Counted from the stretch's first letter, positions 32,510 through 42,106 are shown. The stretch is DNA of 64,000 nt from Pukyongia salina (GCF_002966125.1 NZ_CP027062.1:62001-126000); one strand, 5' to 3'. The notes: generated by a model from the sequence alone, not told the origin. Made by a program: numbers and translations.

Positions 32510-33175
32510 TTGAATTATTTAACAACAGTCCTTGAAAAAAAATGGCTAACGCACGATGTGTTTCAGTTATCCATAAGAAAACCAGATTCCTTCAATTATA
32601 CCCTGGGTCAAGCAGTGGAAGTTTCCCTACATAAAGATAAGGATATTTTAAAGGCTCCATTTACGATTACAAGTAGTGACAAGAAGGACAGTGATCTTCA
32701 GTTCATTATTAAAGTATACGCAGAGCATCATGGCATTACATCACATCTGGCTCAGTTGAAGATAAATGATGCTGTATCGATCTCTGAAGCCTGGAGTTCC
32801 TATAAGTATTGTGGGCCGGGAATTTTTATTGCGGCAGGATCTGGAATTACGCCATTTATACCCACTTTAAGATTGCTAAAGGAACAGAACAAAATAGACG
32901 GTCACAAATTGATTTTCGCAAATAAAAAGGCGGAAGATATAATTCTATATGAAGAGCTCAACGAGATCATTGGATCTCAGTTTTACAATGTCTTAAGCCG
33001 CGATCAATTAAGTGGGCACTCGAAAGGATATGTGAATATTGCCTACTTGAACAAAATAATTAGTGATACACAGCAACACTTTTATCTATGTGGCCCTGAA
33101 AATTTTCTCAAATCCGTATCAAACGACCTGAAAGCATTAAATGTTTCAGAGAATTTTATTCAAATAGTAAATTAA
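32510..33175 (+). CDS. Ferredoxin-reductase-like FAD/NAD(P)-binding protein
   Basis: 221 aa beginning with TTG; no ATG or GTG is available in the right place. The first half is the FAD barrel (about residues 25-95), the second the pyridine-nucleotide fold with GIFIAAGSGITPF (105-117) and LCGPENF (about 195). It has no 2Fe-2S domain. An electron partner is needed; the cupredoxin and cytochromes next door are candidates. It has a paralogue at 40907-41596 with the same promoter type. folE follows after 5 bp. Confidence 0.83.
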   Translation: MNYLTTVLEKKWLTHDVFQLSIRKPDSFNYTLGQAVEVSLHKDKDILKAPFTITSSDKKDSDLQFIIKVYAEHHGITSHLAQLKINDAVSISEAWSSYKYCGPGIFIAAGSGITPFIPTLRLLKEQNKIDGHKLIFANKKAEDIILYEELNEIIGSQFYNVLSRDQLSGHSKGYVNIAYLNKIISDTQQHFYLCGPENFLKSVSNDLKALNVSENFIQIVN

Positions 33176-33180
33176 AATTT

Positions 33181-33828
33181 ATGCCTACCAATAAAAATAA
33201 TTCTTCACATAATGGGGTCTATAATTCCAATACCTCTCAAGTAATAGACCCTTGTGTGTTAGATCATGATAAGCAAAAAGTAATAGCCTTTCATTTTGCA
33301 AAAATAATGGATTCGTTAGGGTTAGACCGAACCGATCCAAGCTTGCAAGAAACTCCAAATCGCGTAGCTAAGATGTACGTGAATGAAGTATTTAGAGGCC
33401 TAAACGAAAATAATTTTCCGAAAATAACTTTGTTCGAGAATACGAGTGGATACAACGAGATGATCCTGGTGGACCGAATCGCCCTGTATTCGTACTGTGA
33501 GCATCATTTCGTGCCATTTTTTGGTGAGGCCACTATAGCCTATATCCCAAATGATCACGTTATCGGGTTATCCAAAATAAACCGCATCGTACAATTTATC
33601 GCGAGTAAACCACAAATACAGGAGAAACTCACAACCGAAATAGGCCAAAAGTTCAACGAGATCCTTCAAACCCAAGACGTAGCTGTTTTCATAAAAGCCC
33701 ATCATTTGTGCGTGGCGTCACGCGGCGTGGAAGATAATAGAAGTGTTACAAGAACAAGCTTTTTTAGTGGAAAGTTCCAAAAAGAGAAGATGAAAACGAA
33801 GTTCTTCGATTCCATGGATAAATTCTGA
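33181..33828 (+). CDS. folE: GTP cyclohydrolase I
   Basis: 215 aa. Converts GTP to dihydroneopterin triphosphate, the first step to folate and other pterins. Zinc ligands appear in YCEHHFVPF and in AHHLCVASRG; the GLSKINRIVQF stretch is the usual family signature. The N-terminal 30 residues are variable. Co-transcribed with the reductase-like gene. Because this copy belongs to an ECF regulon, it may be an inducible second enzyme supplying a pterin cofactor instead of the housekeeping folate enzyme; a second folE elsewhere would support this. Confidence 0.94.
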   Translation: MPTNKNNSSHNGVYNSNTSQVIDPCVLDHDKQKVIAFHFAKIMDSLGLDRTDPSLQETPNRVAKMYVNEVFRGLNENNFPKITLFENTSGYNEMILVDRIALYSYCEHHFVPFFGEATIAYIPNDHVIGLSKINRIVQFIASKPQIQEKLTTEIGQKFNEILQTQDVAVFIKAHHLCVASRGVEDNRSVTRTSFFSGKFQKEKMKTKFFDSMDKF

Positions 33829-33833
33829 AAATT

Positions 33834-33860
33834 TTGTAACCCCCGAACCTGCAATGCATC
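33834..33860 (+). promoter_or_regulatory. ECF-type promoter of the DUF4142-cupredoxin-cytochrome operon
   Basis: TTGTAACC (33834-33841), 14 bp, GCATC (33856-33860), starting 6 bp after the folE stop. Start predicted near 33867, 24 bp before the ATG. Confidence 0.8.
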
Positions 33861-33890
33861 AAAAGACAAAACAATTTAAAATCATAAATC

Positions 33891-34424
33891 ATGAAATTGA
33901 AAAACAATATTAAGCTACTATTCCTTTGTTTACTCCTACTTTCTGTATCCGGCATTACTATCGCCCAAAATGGACCCAAATTGATCGATACTGAAGTAGC
34001 CTCGGTGGCAGTCGTAGCCAACCAGATCGATATAGATTACGCTAAAATTGCGATAAAGCGTTCTAAAAACAAGGATATCACCGAATTTGCTACAAGAATG
34101 ATCGAGGATCATAACGCTGTGATCTCACAAGCCGTTGCTCTGGTCGAAAAACTTGGCGTAAACCCTAAGGACAATGCGGTAAGTCAATCTTTGTTGGATC
34201 AGGCGGAGACTAAGCTAAAAATACTTAGAACCGTAAAGAAGAAAGATTTTGATAAAACGTACATAGATAACGAAGTTGAATATCATCGGGCGGTTATTGA
34301 TGCTGTAAAAGGATTGTTAATTCCCGAAACCGAAAATGAAGAATTAAAAGCTCTACTAGAAGCAGTATTACCGGCCCTGGAAGCACATTTAAATCACGCA
34401 AAAATGGTTCAAAGTAAAATTTAG
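33891..34424 (+). CDS. DUF4142-family exported protein
   Basis: 177 aa; signal peptide 1-25 (cleavage near TIAQ). The mature part is a four-helix bundle with ferritin-like pattern (VANQIDIDYAKIAIKRSKNKDITEFATRMIEDH), including conserved His residues near 81 and 125. Such proteins are widespread in Bacteroidota and Proteobacteria, exported, and of unknown function. First gene of an operon with the cupredoxin (4-bp gap) and di-heme cytochrome. Confidence 0.88.
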   Translation: MKLKNNIKLLFLCLLLLSVSGITIAQNGPKLIDTEVASVAVVANQIDIDYAKIAIKRSKNKDITEFATRMIEDHNAVISQAVALVEKLGVNPKDNAVSQSLLDQAETKLKILRTVKKKDFDKTYIDNEVEYHRAVIDAVKGLLIPETENEELKALLEAVLPALEAHLNHAKMVQSKI

Positions 34425-34428
34425 AACA

Positions 34429-34800
34429 ATGAAAACCCATAAACAATCCATTTCGAAATACATCTTTGCTCTCGCTATTCTTATTTGTGTTCTCGTACTC
34501 CTTATGAGTTTTAAATCAACGACTAATACCGGTTATTCAAACGATGAGCCTGTTACTCATACAGTCACAATTTTCAAGATGAAGTTTAGTCCGGCGAACC
34601 TTACTGTTAAAAAGGGCGATAAAGTTGTTTGGATCAACAAGGATTTTTTTCCACATGACGTAACCGAAGAATCTGCCGAAAAATGGACATCAAAACCTTT
34701 TAACCAAGGAGAAAAATGGTCGAAAGTTATCAACGAAGACATAAAATACTTTTGCAAACTCCATAAGGTAATGAAAGGTACAATCACAATAGGCAAATAA
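34429..34800 (+). CDS. Plastocyanin-like cupredoxin
   Basis: 123 aa with an N-terminal membrane anchor or signal (residues 11-29). Copper ligands of a type 1 site are visible: His in FFPHDVTE, then Cys, His and Met in FCKLHKVM near the C-terminus. It is therefore a small blue copper protein carrying single electrons in the periplasm. Being sandwiched between the DUF4142 and di-heme cytochrome genes, it may deliver electrons to that cytochrome. Confidence 0.9.
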   Translation: MKTHKQSISKYIFALAILICVLVLLMSFKSTTNTGYSNDEPVTHTVTIFKMKFSPANLTVKKGDKVVWINKDFFPHDVTEESAEKWTSKPFNQGEKWSKVINEDIKYFCKLHKVMKGTITIGK

Positions 34801-34820
34801 CTAATTTCAAATCTCTTACA

Positions 34821-36155
34821 ATGAAACAAAATAGAATATCCAGTTTACTTTCCTTAATAGTCTTAGCTATACTCACAGCGAGTTGTTACAATGATGATGT
34901 AGAAATACGAACAATAACCGAAGTTGTGACCGAAACAGACACCTTACACCTTGATCCTGTTTTAGTATCACAGGGAAAGGAAGTTTTTAGACATGATACT
35001 TTTGGCGACGAAGTTTTTTGGACCGATGTTCTGCATATTGACAAAGCAATTTTGGGTCAGGCAAATGGTGGATATGGAAGCGGTGTAAGCCCTGAAACTG
35101 CACTAGCCGTTGGGCTTAAAGTGGATGCCGAGGCAATTCCGGTAGAAGTTGCGGCTGCAATTTTGGCTGGGGAAGTAGATTTAACCGATCCGGCAACCAC
35201 GATCGAACTTTTAAGACTTAATTCGGTTGTGGGTGTTAAAGGAACATTCAACAATGCTGGCGACATGACCGCAGTAGGGATTACATGTGCCCTATGCCAT
35301 TCTACCGTCGATGATTCTTTTGCCCCTGGAATTGGAAAACGCCTTGATGGTTATCCTAACCGTGATCTAAACGTAGGAGTAATAATCTCATTAACAGACA
35401 ATGCACAATTTCTGGCAGACCTATTACACGTGGACGTGCCAACCGTAAATGCCGTTCTCAACGGATGGGGACCCGGTAAATTTAATGCAGGTTTAACCAT
35501 TGATGGGAAGGCATTAAAACCTGATGGTTCTTTTGCCGCGAATCTAATACCTGCTGCCTATGGTTTACAAGGTGTAAATTTAGCAACCTATACAGGATGG
35601 GGCGATATGGTATACTGGAATGCCTTCGTTGCAAACCTCGAAATGCATGGACTAGGTAACTTTACAGACCATCGTTTAAATAATGCTAGTAAATTTCCTA
35701 TCGCTGCAGAAAATAACTTCGGAAATGTGCAAAATAGTCCGGATTTAATCACACCAAAATTACCGGCTTTACAGGCGTATCAACTTTCACTGAATGCGCC
35801 AACACCTCCTCAAGGAAGTTTCAATCCAGAAGCAGCAAACAGAGGGCAGGTATTATTTAATGGAGTTGCGCAATGTGCTACATGCCATGTAGGACCAACT
35901 TTCACAGATTCTGGCTTCAATCTGCACGCTCCAGATGAAATTGGTATTGACGACTTTGAAGCTGAAAGATCACCAACCGGACTTTACAGAACTACACCAT
36001 TAAGAGGCCTATTTGCCAGATCTAAAGGAGGTTTTTATCACGATGGTCGTTTTGCAACCTTATTTGATGTTATCGAACATTATGACAGTCATTTTGGTTT
36101 ACAATTGTCCTCCACAGATAAAAATGACCTTGTAGAATATTTAAAATCCATTTAA
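34821..36155 (+). CDS. Di-heme cytochrome c peroxidase/MauG-like lipoprotein
   Basis: 444 aa; lipobox LTASC near residue 22. Two haem-binding motifs: CALCH at 156-160 and CATCH at 352-356, with the second-domain layout (GKFNAGLTIDG, FFARSKGGFYHDGRF) of the bacterial cytochrome c peroxidase/MauG superfamily. The first 150 residues contain a region with no clear equivalent. It may reduce peroxide or oxidise a protein or small molecule. Third gene of the ECF-controlled operon; a terminator follows at 36204. Confidence 0.88.
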   Translation: MKQNRISSLLSLIVLAILTASCYNDDVEIRTITEVVTETDTLHLDPVLVSQGKEVFRHDTFGDEVFWTDVLHIDKAILGQANGGYGSGVSPETALAVGLKVDAEAIPVEVAAAILAGEVDLTDPATTIELLRLNSVVGVKGTFNNAGDMTAVGITCALCHSTVDDSFAPGIGKRLDGYPNRDLNVGVIISLTDNAQFLADLLHVDVPTVNAVLNGWGPGKFNAGLTIDGKALKPDGSFAANLIPAAYGLQGVNLATYTGWGDMVYWNAFVANLEMHGLGNFTDHRLNNASKFPIAAENNFGNVQNSPDLITPKLPALQAYQLSLNAPTPPQGSFNPEAANRGQVLFNGVAQCATCHVGPTFTDSGFNLHAPDEIGIDDFEAERSPTGLYRTTPLRGLFARSKGGFYHDGRFATLFDVIEHYDSHFGLQLSSTDKNDLVEYLKSI

Positions 36156-36203
36156 TAGTGGTTGTATTTAGATTAGTGAATTAGTTAGTTGATTATGCGA
36201 TTG

Positions 36204-36254
36204 AAAAGTCCCGGGAACGCACAAAAAGGAATGTTGTTCTCGGGCTTTTTTATT
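36204..36254 (+). terminator. Terminator after the di-heme cytochrome gene
   Basis: Long stem (AAAG(T)CCCGGGAAC pairing with GTTCTCGGGCTTT, one bulge) and a six-T run. It separates the cytochrome operon from the downstream ResB-CcsA gene. Confidence 0.85.
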
Positions 36255-36283
36255 TATAAAAACCTTTCCTATACGCAATAAAA

Positions 36284-39200
36284 ATGAATTTCATCCTGAG
36301 AATATCAAGTAAACTCTTCATGTTTTTACAATCATTATGGTTAATGGTTACGTTGTTCATTTTAATGGCTGCGGCAATGGGTGTAGCAACCTTTATAGAG
36401 CATGATTCCGGTTCTAATACCGCAAGAATCCTGGTTTACAACAGTTGGTGGTTCGAAGGTCTTATGGTACTTTTTGTTGTAAATTTTTTCAGTAATATAA
36501 AACGTTACGCCCTTACATATAGAACAAAATTGCCGGTTCTATTGGTGCATTTATCATTGGTATTAATCATCCTCGGGGCATTTATTTCACGATACTATGG
36601 GTTTGAAGGACTTATGTCTATACGCGAAGGGCAAAGGACCCGTGAAATGCTTATCGATAAAGCACATTTAAATGTTACTATCGAAAAACCTGTGGGCGAT
36701 AAATTAATAAAACAATCCCTTTCCAAACCTCTACTCCTATCACAACAAACACCGATACATAATAGTTTCTCAATAGAAACTCACGTTGACAATCAAAGGA
36801 TCGAAATTGAATATTTAAAATTTATTGAAAACGCCAATAATGTGCTACTGAATGATGAAATGGGAGAAAACTACCTGAAGATAGTAAGTGTAATAAATGG
36901 TAAAAAACAAGATATATACATTAAAGAAGGTGAGGTTGTTGCCGTGCAAAATGGAAAATTCGCCCTGAACAGACCTACCAAGGATGCGGTGAACTTCTTG
37001 ATTAGAAATGAGTCGTTATTCCTTCTTTCTCCGTTTAACGGATCTGTATTGAACATGGCGAGTCAGGAAAGCCATGCCGTGACCAAAGATAGAATCACGC
37101 CACTTGCATTAAAAGCTCTGTACACAATCAATGAAATGCAATTTGTTGTTCCGGAGGAATTAAAAAAAGGGACTTTAACTATTGAAAGTAATAATGTGTC
37201 GGGAAATACAACAGATGATGCCTTACAACTAAAAATAAAAATTGCTACTCATGAAAAAGTGATCACCGTATTTGGAAATAAACAAAAAATTGGCGTACCG
37301 ATCACAGAACTTGTTGGAGGATATAAGTTTACAATATCATATGGTGGTATTCCACATAGTCTTCCGTTTAATATTGAACTACAAAAATTTAAAGCCGACA
37401 AATATCCCGGTACTACCAATAGCTATGCGGGTTTTAGGAGTGATGTCCAGGTTTCGGATCCGGAGAATATCTTCGAGGCAGCTATTTTTATGAATCACGT
37501 GCTGGACTATAAAGGCTATCGATTTTTTCAAGCTTCATTCCATCCGGACGAACAAGGAACCATATTAGCCGTAAATCATGACAGAGTTGGTACATGGGTA
37601 ACATATATAGGCTACTTTTCTTTATTCCTGGGATTACTAATGATCCTCTTTAGCAAACACACCAGATTCGGTATAATTACTAATCAGCTTAGAATATTGG
37701 AGCAGAAATCAAGCAAGAAATTTGTGGTATGTCTATTTCTTTTTAGCCTGGGATATGGACATGCCCAAAAAGATTCTCTACCACATAAAGAAGTACAACA
37801 GAAACTAGACTCCATTGTATTAAAGCACCGAGTACCGGAACAATTGGCCATGAAATTCGGGAGCTTGGTAATTCAGGATATAGATGGGCGTATGATGCCC
37901 ATCAACACATTTTCTTCAGAGATTCTGCGGAAGATCAGTAAACAGGACCATTATTTAGATCTAAATTCCGATCAAGTTTTAATCTCGATGATCCAGTTTC
38001 CGGAATTATGGTATAATATACCCTTAATCTATGTGAAACAGGATAATGATAGTCTTAGAAGTGTCTTAGGCGTAAAAGGAATCGATAAACATATTTCCCT
38101 GTCAAATTTTTTTAAAGAGGATGGTTCCTACAAATTAAGCAAATTTGTGAATACCGCATATATGTCGGCCGTTCCCAATCAATTCGAAAAGGATTTTATA
38201 GAAGTAGACCAGAGGGTAAATTTATTTTATAACAATTTAAGTGGAGCAGTCTTAAAACTATTTCCGGTGCCAAACGACCCAAATAACAAATGGATTGCAC
38301 CCACCGACTTACAACAGCATCTAATTCCATCAAAGGATTCTTTATTTATTTCACAAATTATCCCCTTGTATGCCTCAAGTCTGAACGAAGCACAAAACCA
38401 ACATAATTATGATGAGTCAAATTTTCTTCTAAATACTATCGAGAAGTATCAATTAAAATATGGCGCCGGGGTAAGACCAAGTGACAGCCAGATCAAAGCC
38501 GAAATCGCATATAACAAATACGATATTTTTAAAAAGCTCTTTTCCTGGTATTTATACGCGGGGGTTCTCATGCTAATAAGCGCCTTACTGTTTATGTTCC
38601 AAAAAAATAAAATACTTTCTACTTTGGTATTCATATCAAAGGCACTCATTTATGTCTGCTTTTTTTTGCATTCATTAGGACTGGTTATGCGTTGGTATGT
38701 ATCGGGTCATGCACCATGGAGTGACGCTTACGAATCCATAATCTATATTAGTTGGGCAACTATGCTCTTTGGGCTAATTTTGGGACGAAAATCCAAATTA
38801 ACCCTTGCCGTGACATCCTTTGTTGTCTCGATGATATTGATGGTTGCTCACTGGAATTGGTTAGACCCCTCCATTGCTAATTTACAGCCGGTGTTGAATT
38901 CGTATTGGTTGATGATTCATGTTGCAATTATAGTGGCTAGTTATGGGCCATTCGCCATAGGGATGATTTTGGGGTTTTTAAGCTTAGTGCTCATGACATT
39001 CCTCCACAAAAACAATCATGAAATTTTAAAGCTGAATATTAAAAAATTATTATTGATTAACGAATCTGCCCTAACAATAGGTTTGGTATTATTGACCATA
39101 GGGAACTTCCTGGGAGCGATGTGGGCAAATGAAAGTTGGGGACGATACTGGGCCTGGGATCCCAAAGAAACCTGGGCCCTAATAAGCATACTGCTGTATG

Positions 39201-39445
39201 CACTCATTATACATTTAAGGCTTCTGCCAAAATTAAAAAGCAAATGGCTATTTGCTACAGTAAGCGTAATTGCCTTTTACAGTATCCTGATGACTTATTT
39301 TGGTGTGAATTTTTACTTGTCCGGACTTCATTCTTATGCTAAAGGGGATAATATTGTCACGCCCGGGTTTGTATATTATTCATTAGCAATAATTATAGTT
39401 GTAGCAATACTAGCATATAGAAAACAACTTAAATATAAACTTTAA
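36284..39445 (+). CDS. Cytochrome c biogenesis protein, ResB-CcsA fusion (system II)
   Basis: 1053 aa. The N-terminal part (about 1-475) is ResB/CcsB-like with membrane segments and a large periplasmic region. An internal hydrophobic stretch ending GYGHAQ (about 470-490) and a second periplasmic domain lead to CcsA (about 750-1050), with the haem-handling WWD motif in WGRYWAWDPKETW (about 950-963) and a conserved HAPWSDAYES segment. It attaches haem to exported CxxCH proteins, such as the two cytochromes in this window. It follows a terminator and has no ECF promoter. The stop overlaps that of the convergent decarboxylase gene by a shared TTAA. Confidence 0.92.
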   Translation: MNFILRISSKLFMFLQSLWLMVTLFILMAAAMGVATFIEHDSGSNTARILVYNSWWFEGLMVLFVVNFFSNIKRYALTYRTKLPVLLVHLSLVLIILGAFISRYYGFEGLMSIREGQRTREMLIDKAHLNVTIEKPVGDKLIKQSLSKPLLLSQQTPIHNSFSIETHVDNQRIEIEYLKFIENANNVLLNDEMGENYLKIVSVINGKKQDIYIKEGEVVAVQNGKFALNRPTKDAVNFLIRNESLFLLSPFNGSVLNMASQESHAVTKDRITPLALKALYTINEMQFVVPEELKKGTLTIESNNVSGNTTDDALQLKIKIATHEKVITVFGNKQKIGVPITELVGGYKFTISYGGIPHSLPFNIELQKFKADKYPGTTNSYAGFRSDVQVSDPENIFEAAIFMNHVLDYKGYRFFQASFHPDEQGTILAVNHDRVGTWVTYIGYFSLFLGLLMILFSKHTRFGIITNQLRILEQKSSKKFVVCLFLFSLGYGHAQKDSLPHKEVQQKLDSIVLKHRVPEQLAMKFGSLVIQDIDGRMMPINTFSSEILRKISKQDHYLDLNSDQVLISMIQFPELWYNIPLIYVKQDNDSLRSVLGVKGIDKHISLSNFFKEDGSYKLSKFVNTAYMSAVPNQFEKDFIEVDQRVNLFYNNLSGAVLKLFPVPNDPNNKWIAPTDLQQHLIPSKDSLFISQIIPLYASSLNEAQNQHNYDESNFLLNTIEKYQLKYGAGVRPSDSQIKAEIAYNKYDIFKKLFSWYLYAGVLMLISALLFMFQKNKILSTLVFISKALIYVCFFLHSLGLVMRWYVSGHAPWSDAYESIIYISWATMLFGLILGRKSKLTLAVTSFVVSMILMVAHWNWLDPSIANLQPVLNSYWLMIHVAIIVASYGPFAIGMILGFLSLVLMTFLHKNNHEILKLNIKKLLLINESALTIGLVLLTIGNFLGAMWANESWGRYWAWDPKETWALISILLYALIIHLRLLPKLKSKWLFATVSVIAFYSILMTYFGVNFYLSGLHSYAKGDNIVTPGFVYYSLAIIIVVAILAYRKQLKYKL

Positions 39446-40878
39446 ATATCGAGATGTGCTTTGATTCTTTTCAATAAAAGTAACAATAAGTCTATTTCCT
39501 CCTTATGAGTTCTAAAGGATAAAATCGCAGCACGCAATGTTAACTTATTGTCTAAAATGGTGGAGGAAATAAATATTCTACCATCATTTTTTATGTAATC
39601 TAAAACGAACTTATTTAATACATCACTTTCATGACCTTTAATCTCCAGTCTGAAAACTACAACGCTTAAATCCGGTTCACATAGTACTTTATATCCAATG
39701 GAAATAAGTTGTTGATACAGGTAATATGCTAAATATAACTTTTCATCCAGGTAATCTCCGAATACCTGCTCCCCGTATAATTTAAGTGGTAGCCACATCC
39801 GAAGCCCTCTGAAGTGTTTACTTAATTCTGGCGAAAGATCGGCAGGTGACAATTGCGATTCTGTCATCGCATCACGCATATAATTGGCCTTATAAGTATG
39901 TGCAGCCATGAGGTGCTTGACATTTTTTACTAACACCATGCCCAAACCATAGGGCATAAACAATCCTTTATGAGGGTCTAAAATTACCGAATCTGCCAAT
40001 TCTAATCCTTTAAGCTTGTCTTTACCTAAGGCAGTTAACATAAAATATCCACCATAGGCAGCGTCCACATGATACCATAGGTCAAATTCTTTGGCAATAC
40101 TACTTAATTCCAATAAAGGATCTACAGCTCCCACGTCTGTTGATCCTCCGTTAGCTATTAAGAGAAAAGGGACAAGCCCTTCTTCAGTATCTTTCTCTAT
40201 CTGGAGTTTTAAAGCATCCAGAGAGATTTTAAATTGTGGATCCAGAGAGATTTCTCTAACAATACTTGTCTCTAACCCTATTACCTTTAAAGCCTTTTGA
40301 ATACTGTGATGGGTCTGTGAAGAACAATAAATCACACCTTTATCTACATTGGTGTTATCCACACCTTTGTGATGTTTTGCAGTATGAAGCGCTATTAGGT
40401 TGGCCATACTACCACCGGAAGTCAAATTACCACCGTAACCTTCCTTATATCCAATTAATTTGGCTGTCCAGTCTATCAAAGCATCTTCCATTCTAACAGC
40501 GCCGGGAGAAGCATAAAATATTCCGGCATATCTGTTCGTGACGGCTGCCAGATAATCACCAAGGGCGGCGCTGTAAATTCCACCTCCCGGAATATAGCCC
40601 AAATGACCACCGGATGCAGGGTTTAGTCCTGTATTAAGCACTCGATCCTGGTAAAATTCAAGAATTTGGTCAATTGTGGTTTTATTCTCATCAATTAGGA
40701 AGAACAAATCATCTTCTTTATCCTTATGTGTGTTATTCTGAAATGCCTTTTGACTATTTAGGGTAGATAAAAAATGTTCGGAAAAATTATTGATTTTTTC
40801 AAAAAGTAACTGTCTTTCACCAGTTGATTCTTCTAGTACATAAACGTTACTTTCGCTGCCTGATGTTCCATCTGTCAT
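39442..40878 (-). CDS. PLP-dependent amino acid decarboxylase (group II type)
   Basis: 478 aa. The PLP lysine is K304 in DPHKGLFMPYG; HVDAAYGG at 270-277 holds the Asp that binds the pyridine nitrogen; SGGSMANL near 154 binds phosphate. The family includes aromatic amino acid, glutamate and diaminobutyrate decarboxylases; substrate cannot be read. It starts 28 bp after the second reductase-like gene and is transcribed from that gene's ECF-type promoter, an unusual setting for such an enzyme. Confidence 0.88.
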   Translation of the reverse strand: MTDGTSGSESNVYVLEESTGERQLLFEKINNFSEHFLSTLNSQKAFQNNTHKDKEDDLFFLIDENKTTIDQILEFYQDRVLNTGLNPASGGHLGYIPGGGIYSAALGDYLAAVTNRYAGIFYASPGAVRMEDALIDWTAKLIGYKEGYGGNLTSGGSMANLIALHTAKHHKGVDNTNVDKGVIYCSSQTHHSIQKALKVIGLETSIVREISLDPQFKISLDALKLQIEKDTEEGLVPFLLIANGGSTDVGAVDPLLELSSIAKEFDLWYHVDAAYGGYFMLTALGKDKLKGLELADSVILDPHKGLFMPYGLGMVLVKNVKHLMAAHTYKANYMRDAMTESQLSPADLSPELSKHFRGLRMWLPLKLYGEQVFGDYLDEKLYLAYYLYQQLISIGYKVLCEPDLSVVVFRLEIKGHESDVLNKFVLDYIKNDGRIFISSTILDNKLTLRAAILSFRTHKEEIDLLLLLLKRIKAHLDI

Positions 40879-40906
40879 TAGTATATATGTATTATTACTA
40901 AGGTGA

Positions 40907-41596
40907 TCAAAACTGATATCCTGTTTGAATGTTGTCTTTTTTCACACCTAGGTTAATTAAAAATGATTTGATATCAATTTCGAAATGCATGGGACCACAG
41001 ATATAAAATTTCTGTTCCGAAATGGATATAAATTCCGACAAATACTCCTGATTGACTTTTCCAAAATAAAAATTTTTGTATTTGGTTCTGCTCAGGAAAA
41101 TCAATAATTTGGAATGGAATAATTGTTTCAATTTTTTATAAAACAATATATCATCCTTCGTTTTATTGGCGTAGATAAGACTATGGTGCTTTTTTATATC
41201 AATTCCTTTATCTTCCATCTCCTTAAATATCGGCAAAAAGGGCGTAATACCAGTCCCGGCGGCAATAAAAGTCCCGCACCCATTATATGTATACACATCC
41301 CATGCGTTGGATAGCTGAATTGTATCGTTAGGCACTAACTGAGCTATACCTTTGGAAAGTCCATTTTTTCTTGGATAAACTTTTATAATAAATTCCAGGT
41401 AGTCATCATCTGGTACATTTGATAACGTAAAAGAAGACACCGATAATTCATAACCGGGTTTATCAATACTCATATCAACTGCTTGCCCTATTTTGAAAAT
41501 GTATTTATATGGTTTTGTAATTCGCAATAAAATTACATCGTGATTAATATTTAGGATGCTTATAACTTTCGATTTATAAGGAAAAATAAAACCCAT
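40907..41596 (-). CDS. Ferredoxin-reductase-like FAD/NAD(P)-binding protein, second copy
   Basis: 229 aa. Same layout as the protein at 32510: FAD barrel, GTFIAAGTGITPFLP (about 105-119), and ICGPMHFE near the C-terminus; no 2Fe-2S domain. It is a diverged paralogue. First gene of a two-gene operon with the PLP decarboxylase, read from an ECF-type promoter at 41624-41650. Two paralogues under the same sigma factor suggest two electron routes or two substrates. Confidence 0.83.
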   Translation of the reverse strand: MGFIFPYKSKVISILNINHDVILLRITKPYKYIFKIGQAVDMSIDKPGYELSVSSFTLSNVPDDDYLEFIIKVYPRKNGLSKGIAQLVPNDTIQLSNAWDVYTYNGCGTFIAAGTGITPFLPIFKEMEDKGIDIKKHHSLIYANKTKDDILFYKKLKQLFHSKLLIFLSRTKYKNFYFGKVNQEYLSEFISISEQKFYICGPMHFEIDIKSFLINLGVKKDNIQTGYQF

Positions 41597-41623
41597 ACAG
41601 CTACTTCTAATTGTATTGTTTTG

Positions 41624-41650
41624 GATGCATTATTAGAACGATAGTTACAA
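41624..41650 (-). promoter_or_regulatory. ECF-type promoter of the reductase-decarboxylase operon
   Basis: Reverse strand TTGTAACT (41650-41643), 14 bp, GCATC (41628-41624). Start predicted near 41617, 21 bp before the ATG. Confidence 0.77.
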
Positions 41651-41713
41651 ATAATAGTTAAACAAAGAAGCAATCGGAGTTATCATATTTTTTATCACTT
41701 CACTAAATATATT

Positions 41714-42106
41714 GCTCAATGAAAGTCGGGGAAGCTTTGCTTCATCTCCCTGTGTCACCCTGAACTTGATTCAGGGTCTATTTTATTCCCAAGATTACGC
41801 TCGTACCTCGCGTGATGCTGATTGGAGGGGTGTTGCTCAATGAAAGTCGGGGAAGTTTTGCTTCATCTCCCTGTGTCACCCTGAACTTGATTCAGGGTCT
41901 ATTTCATTCCCAGGATTACGCTCGTACCTCGCGTGATCCTGATTGGGGGGTGAAGCTCAATGAAAGTCGGGGAAGCTTTGCTTCACCTCCCTCTGTCACC
42001 CTGAACTTGATTCAGGGTCTATTTCATTCCCAGGATTACGCTCGTACCTCGCGTGATCCTGATTGGGGGGTGAAGCTCAATGAAAGTCGGGGAAGCTTTG
42101 CTTCCC
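41714..42106. repeat. 120-121-bp tandem repeat, about 3.3 copies
   Basis: Units start at 41714, 41835, 41955 and 42075 (last one partial). Each holds the palindrome CCCTGAA-CTTGA-TTCAGGG, an AAGCTTTGCTT stretch, and CTCGTACCTCGCGTGAT. Open frames run through the units but are shared artefacts of the repeat. This looks like the dispersed REP-type intergenic element known in many Bacteroidota, here in tandem downstream of a tRNA-Pro gene. Confidence 0.88.

Noticed and set aside
41714-42106. Possible CRISPR-like array in the 120-bp repeats
   Set aside because: The whole unit repeats with no variable spacers of constant length, and no cas genes are present.
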